From NCBI GenBank assembly GCA_965198895.1, contig OZ240676.1, positions 496,001-560,000 on the forward strand: 64,000 nt of DNA, written 5' to 3'. Of the stretch, positions 40,445 through 51,354 are shown piece after piece; position 1 is the stretch's first letter; each line of letters opens with the position of its first letter. Made by a program: the position numbers and the translations under genes. This stretch comes from LMUY01 sp965198895. GTDB lineage: Bacteria > Pseudomonadota > Alphaproteobacteria > Acetobacterales > Acetobacteraceae. The notes beneath the pieces were generated by a model. That model was given only the letters and a program-made list of their open reading frames with translations. It was not told the origin of the DNA and did not search any database.

Positions 40445-41467
40445 CTACTTGGGAACGGCCGGCGTGGTGCCCGGCGTCGGCGGCAGGTCGGTGGTGGGCG
40501 TGGAGGTCGGGTTCGGCGGCACCGTCGCGGAGGCGGCATCGGCCGTCATCGGCGTGCCGTCCATGTTGAACTTCTGGATGGTCAAACCCTGCCGCGCCTG
40601 GTCCAGCGCCTTGCGGACGCCGGCCTGGATGATTTGCTGGCGGATCTCGTCCTTGGCCTGGTCGAAGGTGGGCGGCGGGGCCGTGCGGGTGTCGATCACC
40701 TTGATCACGTGCCAGCCGAACTGGGTGTGGACCGGGGTCTGGGTGACCTGGCCGGGCTTCAGCGCGAAGGCGGCATTGGCGAATTCCGGCACCATGTCCG
40801 TCTTCTTGAAGTAGCCGAGGTCGCCGCCGTTCTGCGCGCCCGGATCCTTGCTGTTGGCTTTGGCCAAAGCCGCGAAATCACCGCCATGGTTCAGCTGGTC
40901 GATGATCTTCTTCGCCTGGTCCTCGTTGTCGACCAGGATGTGCATGGCATGCACTTCCTCCTCGCCGGGCTTCTTGGCGTAGTCGGCGTCGTATTTGGCG
41001 TGGATCGCGGCATCGGTCACGGTCGGGGCGATGTCGCGGCTTAGGATGGCGTTCTGCAGCACCGTGTCGGTGGCCCGGCCGATCGCGCGCTGCACCTGCG
41101 GATCCTTCTCGAGCCCTTCTTTCTCCGCCTCGATGACGAGCGCTTCGCGGTCCACCATCTGGTCCAGCAGCATCGGGTAGAGTACCTGCGGCGGCATGGA
41201 CCGAACCTCGTCCGGCAGGGTCTGCGCGGCCTCGGACACGTCGCTGAGGTGCAGTTCGCGGTTGTTCACCTTGGCGACCACCGGGTCGGCCGGAGGCTGG
41301 GCCGCGGTAGGGGCGGTGCTGGCCGCAGGCGGCACGACCGATGGCTTCTGGCTCGTTGACGGTTGGGTCGTTGACGGTTGGGTCGTTGACGGTTGAGCCG
41401 ATGGCGTCTGGGCCATGGCGGCGGGGGTGCAGAGCAGGGCGGCCGCGATGGCGAGCGACAGGCGCAT
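40445..41467 (-). CDS. Periplasmic parvulin-type peptidyl-prolyl isomerase
   Basis: A 340-residue protein with a signal peptide (about 1-20, ending AMA). A Thr/Pro/Ser/Gln-rich repeat (about 21-60) follows, then a SurA-like N-terminal helix bundle (VVAKVNNRELHLSDVSEAAQTLPDEVR). A PpiC rotamase domain (EEEVHAMHILVDNEDQAKK, GGDLGYFKKTDMVPEFANAAFALKPGQV, QFGWHVIKV) comes next, then a Pro/Thr-rich tail. It assists folding of exported or outer-membrane proteins. It precedes argJ and is divergent from secA, an arrangement often seen in alphaproteobacteria. Confidence 0.92.
   Translation of the reverse strand: MRLSLAIAAALLCTPAAMAQTPSAQPSTTQPSTTQPSTSQKPSVVPPAASTAPTAAQPPADPVVAKVNNRELHLSDVSEAAQTLPDEVRSMPPQVLYPMLLDQMVDREALVIEAEKEGLEKDPQVQRAIGRATDTVLQNAILSRDIAPTVTDAAIHAKYDADYAKKPGEEEVHAMHILVDNEDQAKKIIDQLNHGGDFAALAKANSKDPGAQNGGDLGYFKKTDMVPEFANAAFALKPGQVTQTPVHTQFGWHVIKVIDTRTAPPPTFDQAKDEIRQQIIQAGVRKALDQARQGLTIQKFNMDGTPMTADAASATVPPNPTSTPTTDLPPTPGTTPAVPK
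41353..41397. repeat. Three tandem 15-base units inside the isomerase gene
   Basis: TCGTTGACGGTTGGG occurs three times in a row (last copy with a changed end), encoding repeated STTQP units just after the signal peptide. The unit is a multiple of three, so copy-number change keeps the frame. Confidence 0.85.
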
Positions 41468-41649
41468 GGGTTTCGAGCCTCGGATTCTAATTTCGCCGCT
41501 TATGACCGAACACTTTGCAATCGCCAAGTTGCCCAGCCGTTAAGATGGCGTAAGTGATAGGGCGGAGGATACTGCGCCCGATGCCGTGCGTTGACCGCGG
41601 GCAGCGCGGTGCCTATCTCAGGCCCGCCCCGCCATACACCGGAAACCTC

Positions 41650-44367
<2,718 letters not shown>

Positions 44368-44401
44368 TTCTCGAGCGAACGGGGACACCCCCTCGATCGC
44401 G

Positions 44402-45055
44402 CTAGTCGCCTGCCAGATACCGCGCGCGCCAGGCGTCGTTGACGTGATTACTTTGGCGGGTGATCCGGATCCGGCTGCGGTCCAATTGCATGGCGGGTAA
44501 GCCGAGCCGGGCCGCGATCTCGTCGAGATGGCGCTGCGGCTGTGCGACGAACGCCTCGTAGGTGAAGTGAATGGGCTTGCCGCCGACGTCCGCCATGAAC
44601 CGGTAGAGCCGGCCCTTTTCGAACTGTATCTGGCGTATTTGCTGGTCGATGTGCTCGCGCGCGTAATCCAGCGCCTCGTCCGGAATGGATCTCGGCTGTT
44701 CGGACGTCCAGCGCTGGTTCTGCCAGGCGATGCAGCGCGAGATCGCCTGGGCGAGCTCGTCCTGACGATCCAGCAGAATGAAGTGACTGCGCCCGAGGAC
44801 AGCGTCCAAAATGCCCGCTTCCCGCAAGAGGTCGACGTGAACGACGGCAAGTTTCGATGCCAACCAGCCGTCGCATGGGATCAACTCAGGCAGACGGCAG
44901 AAGTAATCCTGCAGCGATACCAACTGCAGTCGGCGGGAGTGCGCCAGAATGGCGTCGGCGTTGAAGAACTCGCCAGCCTCGTTCAATTCACCAGTCGAGG
45001 CGAGAGCCTGTGCCACAAAATTGGAACCACAGCGATTGGTGTACAACAGAAACAA
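44402..45055 (-). CDS. Stf0-type sulfotransferase, 5' end uncertain
   Basis: At least 217 residues. LLYTNRCGSNFVAQAL is the PAPS-binding loop, FFNADAIL and LLDRQDELAQAISRCIAWQN follow the Stf0 pattern, and HFTYEAFVAQPQRHLDEIAARLGL is the C-terminal block. The only conventional start is a TTG at 45055 without a ribosome site, almost at the active-site loop. The frame stays open to 45235 with protein-like coding (FGVIGIYLN, HRAAIVENFRTLAP, FLPPDLNY) but has no ATG, GTG or TTG. An ATT at 45160 has GGAG 8 bases upstream. It may use a rare start or have lost its start. It would sulfate a sugar or glycan. Confidence 0.75.
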   Translation of the reverse strand: MFLLYTNRCGSNFVAQALASTGELNEAGEFFNADAILAHSRRLQLVSLQDYFCRLPELIPCDGWLASKLAVVHVDLLREAGILDAVLGRSHFILLDRQDELAQAISRCIAWQNQRWTSEQPRSIPDEALDYAREHIDQQIRQIQFEKGRLYRFMADVGGKPIHFTYEAFVAQPQRHLDEIAARLGLPAMQLDRSRIRITRQSNHVNDAWRARYLAGD

Positions 45056-45235
45056 ATAATTGAGGTCAGGTGGAAGAAAGTTTGCCGCCGGCGCAAGTGT
45101 TCTAAAATTTTCGACGATTGCAGCACGATGTGGGTTGGGGTTTTGAGTGTTGAGGTAAATGCCGATTACTCCAAATGTTAAAGCCTCATTTGATAATTTA
45201 CTGCGGTTCTTCAGACATCGTTTGCCGACGCTAGT

Positions 45236-45474
45236 TCATAGTGTTGTCACAGACACGAGCAACGATGGTTACAAAGTGCAACGACTATCTTGTTCGCTGA
45301 CGGTTGCCGGGCCAAGCGATCCGCTGTCGCAGTGACGAATCCGCGCTCGCGGGCCGCGCGGTAGCGGTTGATTGCTGCGGCGCACACCTGTTTTTTGCGT
45401 GTGTCATTACAAACGCGCAAGATATTCAAACCGGGGCGTGAGACCTCGGAGCACCCAGAACGAGGATCCAAGAC
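45236..45474. other. Intergenic region, no gene seen
   Basis: Spacer with lower GC than its surroundings, between the sulfotransferase's open frame and the CBS gene. Small frames on both strands lack ribosome sites and recognisable products. It presumably carries the CBS gene promoter. Confidence 0.4.
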
Positions 45475-45903
45475 ATGAGCGTGGCAGCAATCCTCCGTCA
45501 CAAGGCCGGCGAGACCGTCACCGTGACTCCGGCCATGACGCTCGCGGAGGCGGCAACCCAGCTATCCCAGCACCGGATCGGCGCCGCTCCCGTCATGGAG
45601 GGTGACACGCTGGCCGGAATCGTCAGCGAACGCGATATCGTCCATTTCCTGGCCCGGCACGGCGCGGCGGCGCTCGACATGCCTGTCCGGGACGCCATGA
45701 GCCGAGCCGTGCAAACCGCCACGCCACGCACCACCATACCCGAGGCGATGTCTGCGATGACGGCCGGCCGCTTCCGCCACCTCCCCGTCATGGAGGAGGC
45801 GCGCATGGTCGGCATCATCAGCATCGGCGACGTGGTAAAGGCGCGGCTGGACGAGCAGGCCAACGAGGTGGAGAGCCTGCGGGCCTACGTCGCCGGCGGT
45901 TAG
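45475..45903 (+). CDS. Two-CBS-domain protein
   Basis: A 142-residue protein consisting of a Bateman module. CBS1 spans about 5-60 (VTVTPAMTLAEAATQLSQHRIGAAPVMEGDTLAGIVSERDIV) and CBS2 about 75-130 (ATPRTTIPEAMSAMTAGRFRHLPVMEE, VGIISIGDVVKARL). It likely binds adenine nucleotides and reports energy state; the partner is unknown. The start at MSVAAILRHKAG is supported by the family start just before the first CBS strand. Confidence 0.92.
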   Translation: MSVAAILRHKAGETVTVTPAMTLAEAATQLSQHRIGAAPVMEGDTLAGIVSERDIVHFLARHGAAALDMPVRDAMSRAVQTATPRTTIPEAMSAMTAGRFRHLPVMEEARMVGIISIGDVVKARLDEQANEVESLRAYVAGG

Positions 45904-45932
45904 CGGCAATCGACGGTATTGGGGGTGGCGCG

Positions 45933-46481
45933 TTACCGCGTGCCGGCCGCCCCCACCGACCCCTTCAACCGGGCCAGCAACCGCATCAATTGGCCGATAT
46001 CGTCTTCGCTCAATCCACCGAACGCGTCGGCCACCCAGCTCTCGTGCTCGGCCGCCATCTGTGCGAATTCGCGCCGCCCAGACTCGGTCAGCGCCACCGA
46101 GACGGTGCGTCGATCGGCCGGCCGGGGCGTGCGCGCGACCAAGCCGTCGGCGACCAACCGCTCCACTAACCCGGTCACGTTGCCGTTGGTGACCATCATG
46201 CGGCGCGACAGATCGCCCAGCGTCATCCCCTCCCCTGCCCGCGCGAGCTGGGCCAGCAGATCGAACCGCGGCAACGTCACGCCGAAGCGTTCCCGCAGGC
46301 GACCGCGTATCAGGGTCTCCGTCATGGTGGTGCAGGTCAGCAGCCGCAGCCACAGCCGCAGCTCGTCCTTGTGCGCTTGCGCCCCGGTCTCGGCGTCCAG
46401 CGGCTCGGCATCCAATGTTTCTGAAATCAGGATCTCTAACTCTGGGGTGAGCATGTCTTCGACCAAGTCGCGACCATCCAT
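45933..46481 (-). CDS. MarR-family transcriptional regulator
   Basis: A 182-residue winged-helix regulator. LPRFDLLAQLARAGEGMTLGDLSRRMMVTNGNVTGLVERLVADGLVARTPRPADRRTVSVALTESG in overall pattern covers helix-turn-helix and wing. The DRR motif in the wing and the flanking dimerisation helices are typical. It is divergent from the anthraniloyl-CoA monooxygenase gene with 57 bases between starts, so it almost certainly represses that gene until an aromatic acid or its CoA ester is present. Confidence 0.93.
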   Translation of the reverse strand: MDGRDLVEDMLTPELEILISETLDAEPLDAETGAQAHKDELRLWLRLLTCTTMTETLIRGRLRERFGVTLPRFDLLAQLARAGEGMTLGDLSRRMMVTNGNVTGLVERLVADGLVARTPRPADRRTVSVALTESGRREFAQMAAEHESWVADAFGGLSEDDIGQLMRLLARLKGSVGAAGTR

Positions 46482-46538
46482 TGCAGCGGCAATCCTTCAA
46501 CCCTAAAACATTTCAGCTTCATTGGTGAGGGGGTTGCG

Positions 46539-48878
46539 ATGCGGATTGCCATTCTTGGCGGCGGCCCGGCGGGCCTGTATTTCGCGATCCTGATGAAGCG
46601 CGCCGACCCGGCGCACGACATCACCGTGTATGAGCGCAACCGCGCCGACGACACGTTCGGCTTCGGCGTCGTGTTCAGCGACCAGACGCTCGAAACGTTC
46701 GAACGCTACGATCGCCCCAGTTTCGAGGCGATCACGCGCGAATTCGCCTACTGGCAGGACATCGAGATCCGCCACAAGGGCACCGTGCACCGCATCGGCG
46801 GCAACGGTTTCTGCGGCTGTGCCCGGCGCACCCTGCTGATGCTGCTGCAAGCCCGCGCCCGCTCGCTCGGCGTGGCGCTCGAATTCCGCCACGAGATCAC
46901 CAGCCTGGCCGAAGTGCAGGGCGCCGACCTGATCGTGGCCGCCGACGGCATCAACTCCGCCATCCGCCAGAGCCATGCCGAGCATTTCCGCCCGGTGGTC
47001 GACCTCCGCTCCAATAAATTCACCTGGATGGGGTCCACCAAGCCGCTCGACGCCTTCCTGTTCTCGTTCCGTGAGACGGAGTGGGGCGTATTCATCGCCC
47101 ACGCCTACCAATACGAAGCCGGGCGCTCGACCTGGGTGCTGGAGACAGACCCCGCCACCTGGGAGCGGGCCGGGCTGGACCGGATGAGCGAGGACGAGTC
47201 GGCGCGGTTCATGGAGGGCGTGTTCGCCGCCGACCTGGACGGCCACGCGCTGATCACCAACCGGTCGCTGTGGCGCTCGTTCCCGATGATCCGCAACGGC
47301 ACATCGGTCATGGGCAACGTGGTGCTGTTGGGCGATGCCAAGGCCACCGCACATTTCTCCATCGGCTCCGGCACCAAGCTCGCCATGGAGGACGCCATCG
47401 GGCTATTCGAGGCCTTCCGGGCCCAGCCCGACGTACCCGGTGCGTTGCAGCACTTCGAGGCGACCCGGCGGGAGGACGTGGAGAAGATCCAGCACGCCGC
47501 GGACGTCTCGCTGGTATGGTTCGAGCAGGTGCGGCGGTTCTGGGGCATGGACCCGGTGCAGTTCGCGTTCGGCGTGATGACCCGGTCCAAATCCATCACC
47601 TACGACAATCTGCGGTTGCGTGCCCCGGATTTCGTGGACCAGACCGACCAGATGTTCGCCAGCCAGGTGCGCGCTGCCGGGTTCGACGTGGCGGTAGATC
47701 GCACGCTGCCCCCCATGTTCCAGCCGTTCAAGCTGCGCGGCATGGTGCTGGCGAACCGCGTGGTGGTGTCGCCGATGTGCATGTATTCGGCGCAGGACGG
47801 CGTGCCCGGCGACTGGCACATGGTGCATTACGGCACCCGCGCGATCGGCGGCGCCGGGCTGGTGTTCACCGAGATGACGGACGTCTCGCCCGAGGCCCGC
47901 ATCACGCCGGGCTGCACGGGCCTATACACCGACGAGCAGGAAGCCGCCTGGGCGCGCATCACCGATTTCGTGCACACGCGTTCGCAGGCCAAGATGTGCC
48001 TGCAACTGGGCCATGCCGGCCGCAAGGGTGCGACGCGGCTGATGTGGGAGGGCATGGACCGCCCCCTGCCCAGCGGCGGCTGGGATATCGTGGCCCCATC
48101 GGCCTTGCCGTACTACCCCGAAAGCGCCGTGCCGCGGGAGATGACTCGCGCCGACATGGACCGCGTGGTGAGCGATTTCCGCCAAGCCGCCATTCGGGCA
48201 GAGCGCGCCGGGTTCGACATGCTGGAGGTGCATTGTGCGCACGGCTATTTGCTGGCGACGTTCCTCTCGCCGCTGACCAACCGGCGCACCGACGCGTATG
48301 GCGGCACGCTGGAGAACCGGTTGCGTTTTCCGCTCGAGGTTTGGGACGCGGTACGGGCTGCTTGGCCCGACGACAAGCCTATGTCCATGCGCATTTCGGC
48401 GAGCGACTGGGCGGAGGGCGGGATCACTTCGGCCGAGGTGCTGGAGATCGCCCGGGCTTTCGCCGACCATGGCTGTGACCTGATCGACGTCTCGTCCGGC
48501 CAGACGGTGCATGATGCGCGGGCGATTTACGGGCGGATGTTCCAGGTCCCGTTCAGTGACGCGATCCGCAACGAGGCCGGGTTCGCGACGATGTGCGTCG
48601 GCAACATCACGACGGCGGACCAGGTGAACACGATTTTGGCTGCGGGCCGCGCGGATTTGGTGGCGTTGGGCCGGCCGCATCTGGCCAACCCGTATTTCAC
48701 GCTGCAGGCGGCTGCCCAGTATGGCGTGACGATGCTGCCTTGCCCGCCGCAATACGTGCCCGGCAAGCAGCAGCTTTTCCGGACTGAGGAGCAGGCACGG
48801 CAGGAACTGGCTGAGCTACGGCGCAAGGCGAAGCCGAAGGTGACAGTGGCAGGGGAGGTCGCGCGGGCGGCGGAGTAG
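46539..48878 (+). CDS. 2-aminobenzoyl-CoA (anthraniloyl-CoA) monooxygenase/reductase or salicylyl-CoA 5-hydroxylase
   Basis: A 779-residue fusion. Residues 1-390 form a flavin monooxygenase: LGGGPAGLYFA binds FAD, and VVLLGDAKATAHFSIGSGTKLAMEDA is the conserved FAD-ribityl block. From about 395 an old-yellow-enzyme domain follows: MFQPFKLRGMVLANRVVVSPMCMYSA, LQLGHAGRKG, EVHCAHGYLLATFLSP and GRPHLANP. This order and length match bifunctional salicylyl-CoA 5-hydroxylase/2-aminobenzoyl-CoA monooxygenase-reductase. It dearomatises an aromatic CoA ester with O2 and NADH. The needed CoA ligase and downstream beta-oxidation genes are not adjacent. It has a divergent MarR gene. Confidence 0.93.
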   Translation: MRIAILGGGPAGLYFAILMKRADPAHDITVYERNRADDTFGFGVVFSDQTLETFERYDRPSFEAITREFAYWQDIEIRHKGTVHRIGGNGFCGCARRTLLMLLQARARSLGVALEFRHEITSLAEVQGADLIVAADGINSAIRQSHAEHFRPVVDLRSNKFTWMGSTKPLDAFLFSFRETEWGVFIAHAYQYEAGRSTWVLETDPATWERAGLDRMSEDESARFMEGVFAADLDGHALITNRSLWRSFPMIRNGTSVMGNVVLLGDAKATAHFSIGSGTKLAMEDAIGLFEAFRAQPDVPGALQHFEATRREDVEKIQHAADVSLVWFEQVRRFWGMDPVQFAFGVMTRSKSITYDNLRLRAPDFVDQTDQMFASQVRAAGFDVAVDRTLPPMFQPFKLRGMVLANRVVVSPMCMYSAQDGVPGDWHMVHYGTRAIGGAGLVFTEMTDVSPEARITPGCTGLYTDEQEAAWARITDFVHTRSQAKMCLQLGHAGRKGATRLMWEGMDRPLPSGGWDIVAPSALPYYPESAVPREMTRADMDRVVSDFRQAAIRAERAGFDMLEVHCAHGYLLATFLSPLTNRRTDAYGGTLENRLRFPLEVWDAVRAAWPDDKPMSMRISASDWAEGGITSAEVLEIARAFADHGCDLIDVSSGQTVHDARAIYGRMFQVPFSDAIRNEAGFATMCVGNITTADQVNTILAAGRADLVALGRPHLANPYFTLQAAAQYGVTMLPCPPQYVPGKQQLFRTEEQARQELAELRRKAKPKVTVAGEVARAAE

Positions 48879-48978
48879 GCGCTTGCGCACAAGTGCAACT
48901 AAGCGACGTTCGTCCTTGACAAGGAGTCGCGTAATTGCAGACGATTTGTGTAAAATACACAACGAGGGGAGGCGGTCA

Positions 48979-49701
48979 GTGGAGTCGGTTAAAAGGTCTG
49001 ATGAGGCAAGTGAAGCGTTTCTGGCGCTTCAGCATGCGATAGCTACATTCGGGGAGTCTTTGTCCGCGATTGGACATTACCGTCCTCGTCTCCGAGAGTT
49101 GGCTACGTTGAACGATGCGTCCAAAGGACACAATTGCGACGCCTACGAAAGCTTTCTTACGAGTTTTCGTAATCGTCCCGTCAATCTGCTCGAGATCGGG
49201 ATCGGAGGCGATTGGAATGATCCGCAAACTGGCGGAGGATCTCTTCGGATGTGGAGGGACTACTTTCCATTTGGCCAGATTTCCGGCATCGACGTCTTCG
49301 ATAAGTCACCACATGCTGCCGATCGGATCCACGTCAGAAAAGGGAGTCAAGATGACGCCGACTTCCTGCGATCGGTTGCCGAAGAAATGTCAGAGGTCGA
49401 CATCATCATCGACGACGGGAGCCATTTCAGCTCCCACGTCATCAAATCGTTCGAAACCCTTTGTCCTTACCTGAAAAGCGGCGGTATCTACATCGTTGAG
49501 GATATTGGCACGTCATACTGGCCGGAGAGGGAGGGCAGCCTTGACTTGAATGATCCGAATACATCAATGAATTACTTCAAGCGTGTTGCAGACGGCGTGC
49601 AATGGCCACACTCCCGTGGTTTGGTCGAGCCAACGCCGATCACTCGATGTCTGGAATTTGTCCACTTTGGCAACAATTTCGTAGTCATGCGGAAATTATA
49701 A
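48979..49701 (+). CDS. Class I SAM-dependent methyltransferase, probably glycan or antibiotic-type
   Basis: A 240-residue protein. VNLLEIGIGGDWNDPQTGGGSLRMWRDYFP is SAM motif I with the extended insertion typical of the MycE/rhamnosyl O-methyltransferase group. SGIDVFDKS, VDIIIDDGSHFSSHVIKSFE and SGGIYIVEDIGTSYWP are the following blocks. GTG at 48979 is preceded by AGGGGAGG six bases away and was chosen over an upstream in-frame TTG. Base composition is clearly less GC-rich than the neighbouring catabolic gene. It lies between the end of the monooxygenase gene and a degenerate copy of that same end, which suggests insertion of foreign DNA. Confidence 0.85.
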   Translation: MESVKRSDEASEAFLALQHAIATFGESLSAIGHYRPRLRELATLNDASKGHNCDAYESFLTSFRNRPVNLLEIGIGGDWNDPQTGGGSLRMWRDYFPFGQISGIDVFDKSPHAADRIHVRKGSQDDADFLRSVAEEMSEVDIIIDDGSHFSSHVIKSFETLCPYLKSGGIYIVEDIGTSYWPEREGSLDLNDPNTSMNYFKRVADGVQWPHSRGLVEPTPITRCLEFVHFGNNFVVMRKL

Positions 49702-49810
49702 TTTGTTGGGCCTTGCTTACTCTGATCCAAGTAAATCCGCGTATGGTTCGCTAGAGTATTGTCTGGTTTCGATATTGCGGCAGCTTGGCCAAGGCAGCTT
49801 ACGCTAATTG

Positions 49811-49898
49811 AAGGAGCAGGCTCGGTAAGAACTGGCTGAACTGCGGCCCAAGGCAAGCCGAAGGTGGTGGTGGCGGGAGAGGTGGCAGCGGCGTAGGG
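49811..49898 (+). pseudogene. Broken copy of the 3' end of the monooxygenase/reductase gene
   Basis: This segment aligns by eye with 48787-48880, the last codons of the gene ending at 48878. Shared blocks are GGAGCAGGC, GAACTGGCTGA, CAAGGC, AAGCCGAAGGTG and GAGGT, ending at TAGG. A CGG-TAA change creates a stop, and a one-base deletion plus a three-base gap break the frame. It is non-functional and marks a duplication boundary. Confidence 0.8.
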
Positions 49899-50210
49899 TT
49901 GCCGACGTCCGCCGGTCTATCGTCAGCCAAAGTGCCTCATGCGGCGCCGCTAACGGTCATACAGACTTTGGTCTGCCAACAATCATGGAATGCGATTGCT
50001 GCTGATCGGGCGCACGAGCGTCAACTTTGTAGATCTTTTGCCTCGGGCTGAGACTAAGACGACAAGCCGAACCTGTTCACTCCGTGACTGCCAGGAGCAT
50101 AGCAACGTGGTAGTCCAAGGCCGCAAGAGCAACGCACGCGGCCCTGTATCAGCGCACAGCAAGGGAGGCTCGTCATATGTCGAGTCTTTGATCGAGATCT
50201 GGAGCAAGGG
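49899..50210. other. Non-coding spacer, nothing recognised
   Basis: Between the duplicated gene end and the fucosyltransferase-like gene. Frames are short and lack ribosome sites. No repeat or hairpin was clear. It is probably decayed DNA at the edge of the glycan island. Confidence 0.4.
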
Positions 50211-51269
50211 CTACGGCATGTTCCAAAAGTCACCTGACACCCCGCTTCCGGTTGGAAAAGCCAGTTCTGTTGCTTGCGATAGGCCAAGACTATCGATCTT
50301 CGCTAACGATTCCGGCGTAAGAATAAGACGTTTATTACGACCAAGAAACGATGCCCAGTTGCTGAATGTACTCGGGGGGCCAACAACGTAGTCACAGGCA
50401 GACAGGGCTACAAAGTCGTCATAGGTATCGCCTTGTTCGTAAATACACGGGATTCCCTGCAACATGTCGAGGTCCCATACTTCGTTAGAACATATCACAA
50501 ATAAATGCGAAATGTCTCTCAGGTGCTTAGATAGATCTTTCATTACATTGATATAGGTTTCGAGTTCCCAAAAAAACTGTCCGCCAACATAATCCTTATA
50601 GTCTCCGCGCCTGACATGTACGCCAATTTTTACGATATTCTTCGATTTATCCGTCATCACTGCTAAACGCTTTTGCTGGGTATCAACGTGGACAATTGGC
50701 AACGCAGCTCGAACTGCTCCGGCAGCTTCTGTCGGAAGATCTCGATACTGCCACCAGTATGCCCCAGGAACTACAAGGATATTTCCTCTGGATGCTGAGC
50801 GGGTGAATGTATTCTCATAAACCCCGAGATCAGAAAAATTCATGCTGTACCGGATGAATATAGTCGCCGACGAAAGACTTTTTAGATGTGAAAGCCATTC
50901 GGCTGGAATAGTCCGAAGACGCTCCATATAGCCAGGATAGTAATTCTCAAGCGCCTGAGTCTCGATATAATACCGAAGTGCCCGCAACCCATCCTTATCG
51001 GGGTGAAATGGTTCTACATGAAATATAAACGGGAAATCCTCTTCTTTAAAGCCGAACAACTTAGCATGGTTCATGATCTGTGGATACATCACAGGTATAC
51101 GGTTGCGTATTGAAAATGCAATCAGATTTCCAAACGCCGATAATGCATTGCCCAAGTAAGCTGCTTCGATCCCGTATATGAAACCAGACGAGCTTACCAA
51201 ATTCGGCGTTATCGAGAGCTCCGGAAGGAAGGGCAGTTCATCTTCCTGAGCTTTTGGTGACGAATTCAT
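50211..51269 (-). CDS. Alpha-1,2-fucosyltransferase-like (GT11-type) protein
   Basis: A 352-residue protein. IGVHVRRGDYKDY (residues 216-227) is the HxRRxD motif that binds GDP-fucose in alpha-1,2 and alpha-1,6 fucosyltransferases. LFVICSNEVWD and YDDFVALSACDYVVGPPSTFSNWASFLG match their second and third motifs, and FGNLIAFSIRNRIPVMYP is the N-terminal block. It likely adds fucose or a related deoxyhexose to a surface glycan. The DNA is markedly AT-richer than most of the window, a sign of transfer. The ATG at 51269 was selected because the longer frame would run into the next gene. Confidence 0.75.
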   Translation of the reverse strand: MNSSPKAQEDELPFLPELSITPNLVSSSGFIYGIEAAYLGNALSAFGNLIAFSIRNRIPVMYPQIMNHAKLFGFKEEDFPFIFHVEPFHPDKDGLRALRYYIETQALENYYPGYMERLRTIPAEWLSHLKSLSSATIFIRYSMNFSDLGVYENTFTRSASRGNILVVPGAYWWQYRDLPTEAAGAVRAALPIVHVDTQQKRLAVMTDKSKNIVKIGVHVRRGDYKDYVGGQFFWELETYINVMKDLSKHLRDISHLFVICSNEVWDLDMLQGIPCIYEQGDTYDDFVALSACDYVVGPPSTFSNWASFLGRNKRLILTPESLAKIDSLGLSQATELAFPTGSGVSGDFWNMP

Positions 51270-51354
51270 TCTTAGCCCAATCTGTAAGTTGCTGGAGTGT
51301 GTGCCGGGGAGTCTCTTGTCTGGGGAGGCTCCCAAACCGGGGTGTAATTCACAA

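Noticed and set aside
45247..45501. 84-residue minus-strand frame upstream of the CBS gene
   Set aside because: It overlaps the CBS start, is Cys/Arg-rich with no ribosome site and no recognisable family.
48883..49701. TTG start at 48883 for the methyltransferase
   Set aside because: The GTG at 48979 has a strong AGGGGAGG site six bases upstream, and the extra 32 residues are basic and non-family-like.
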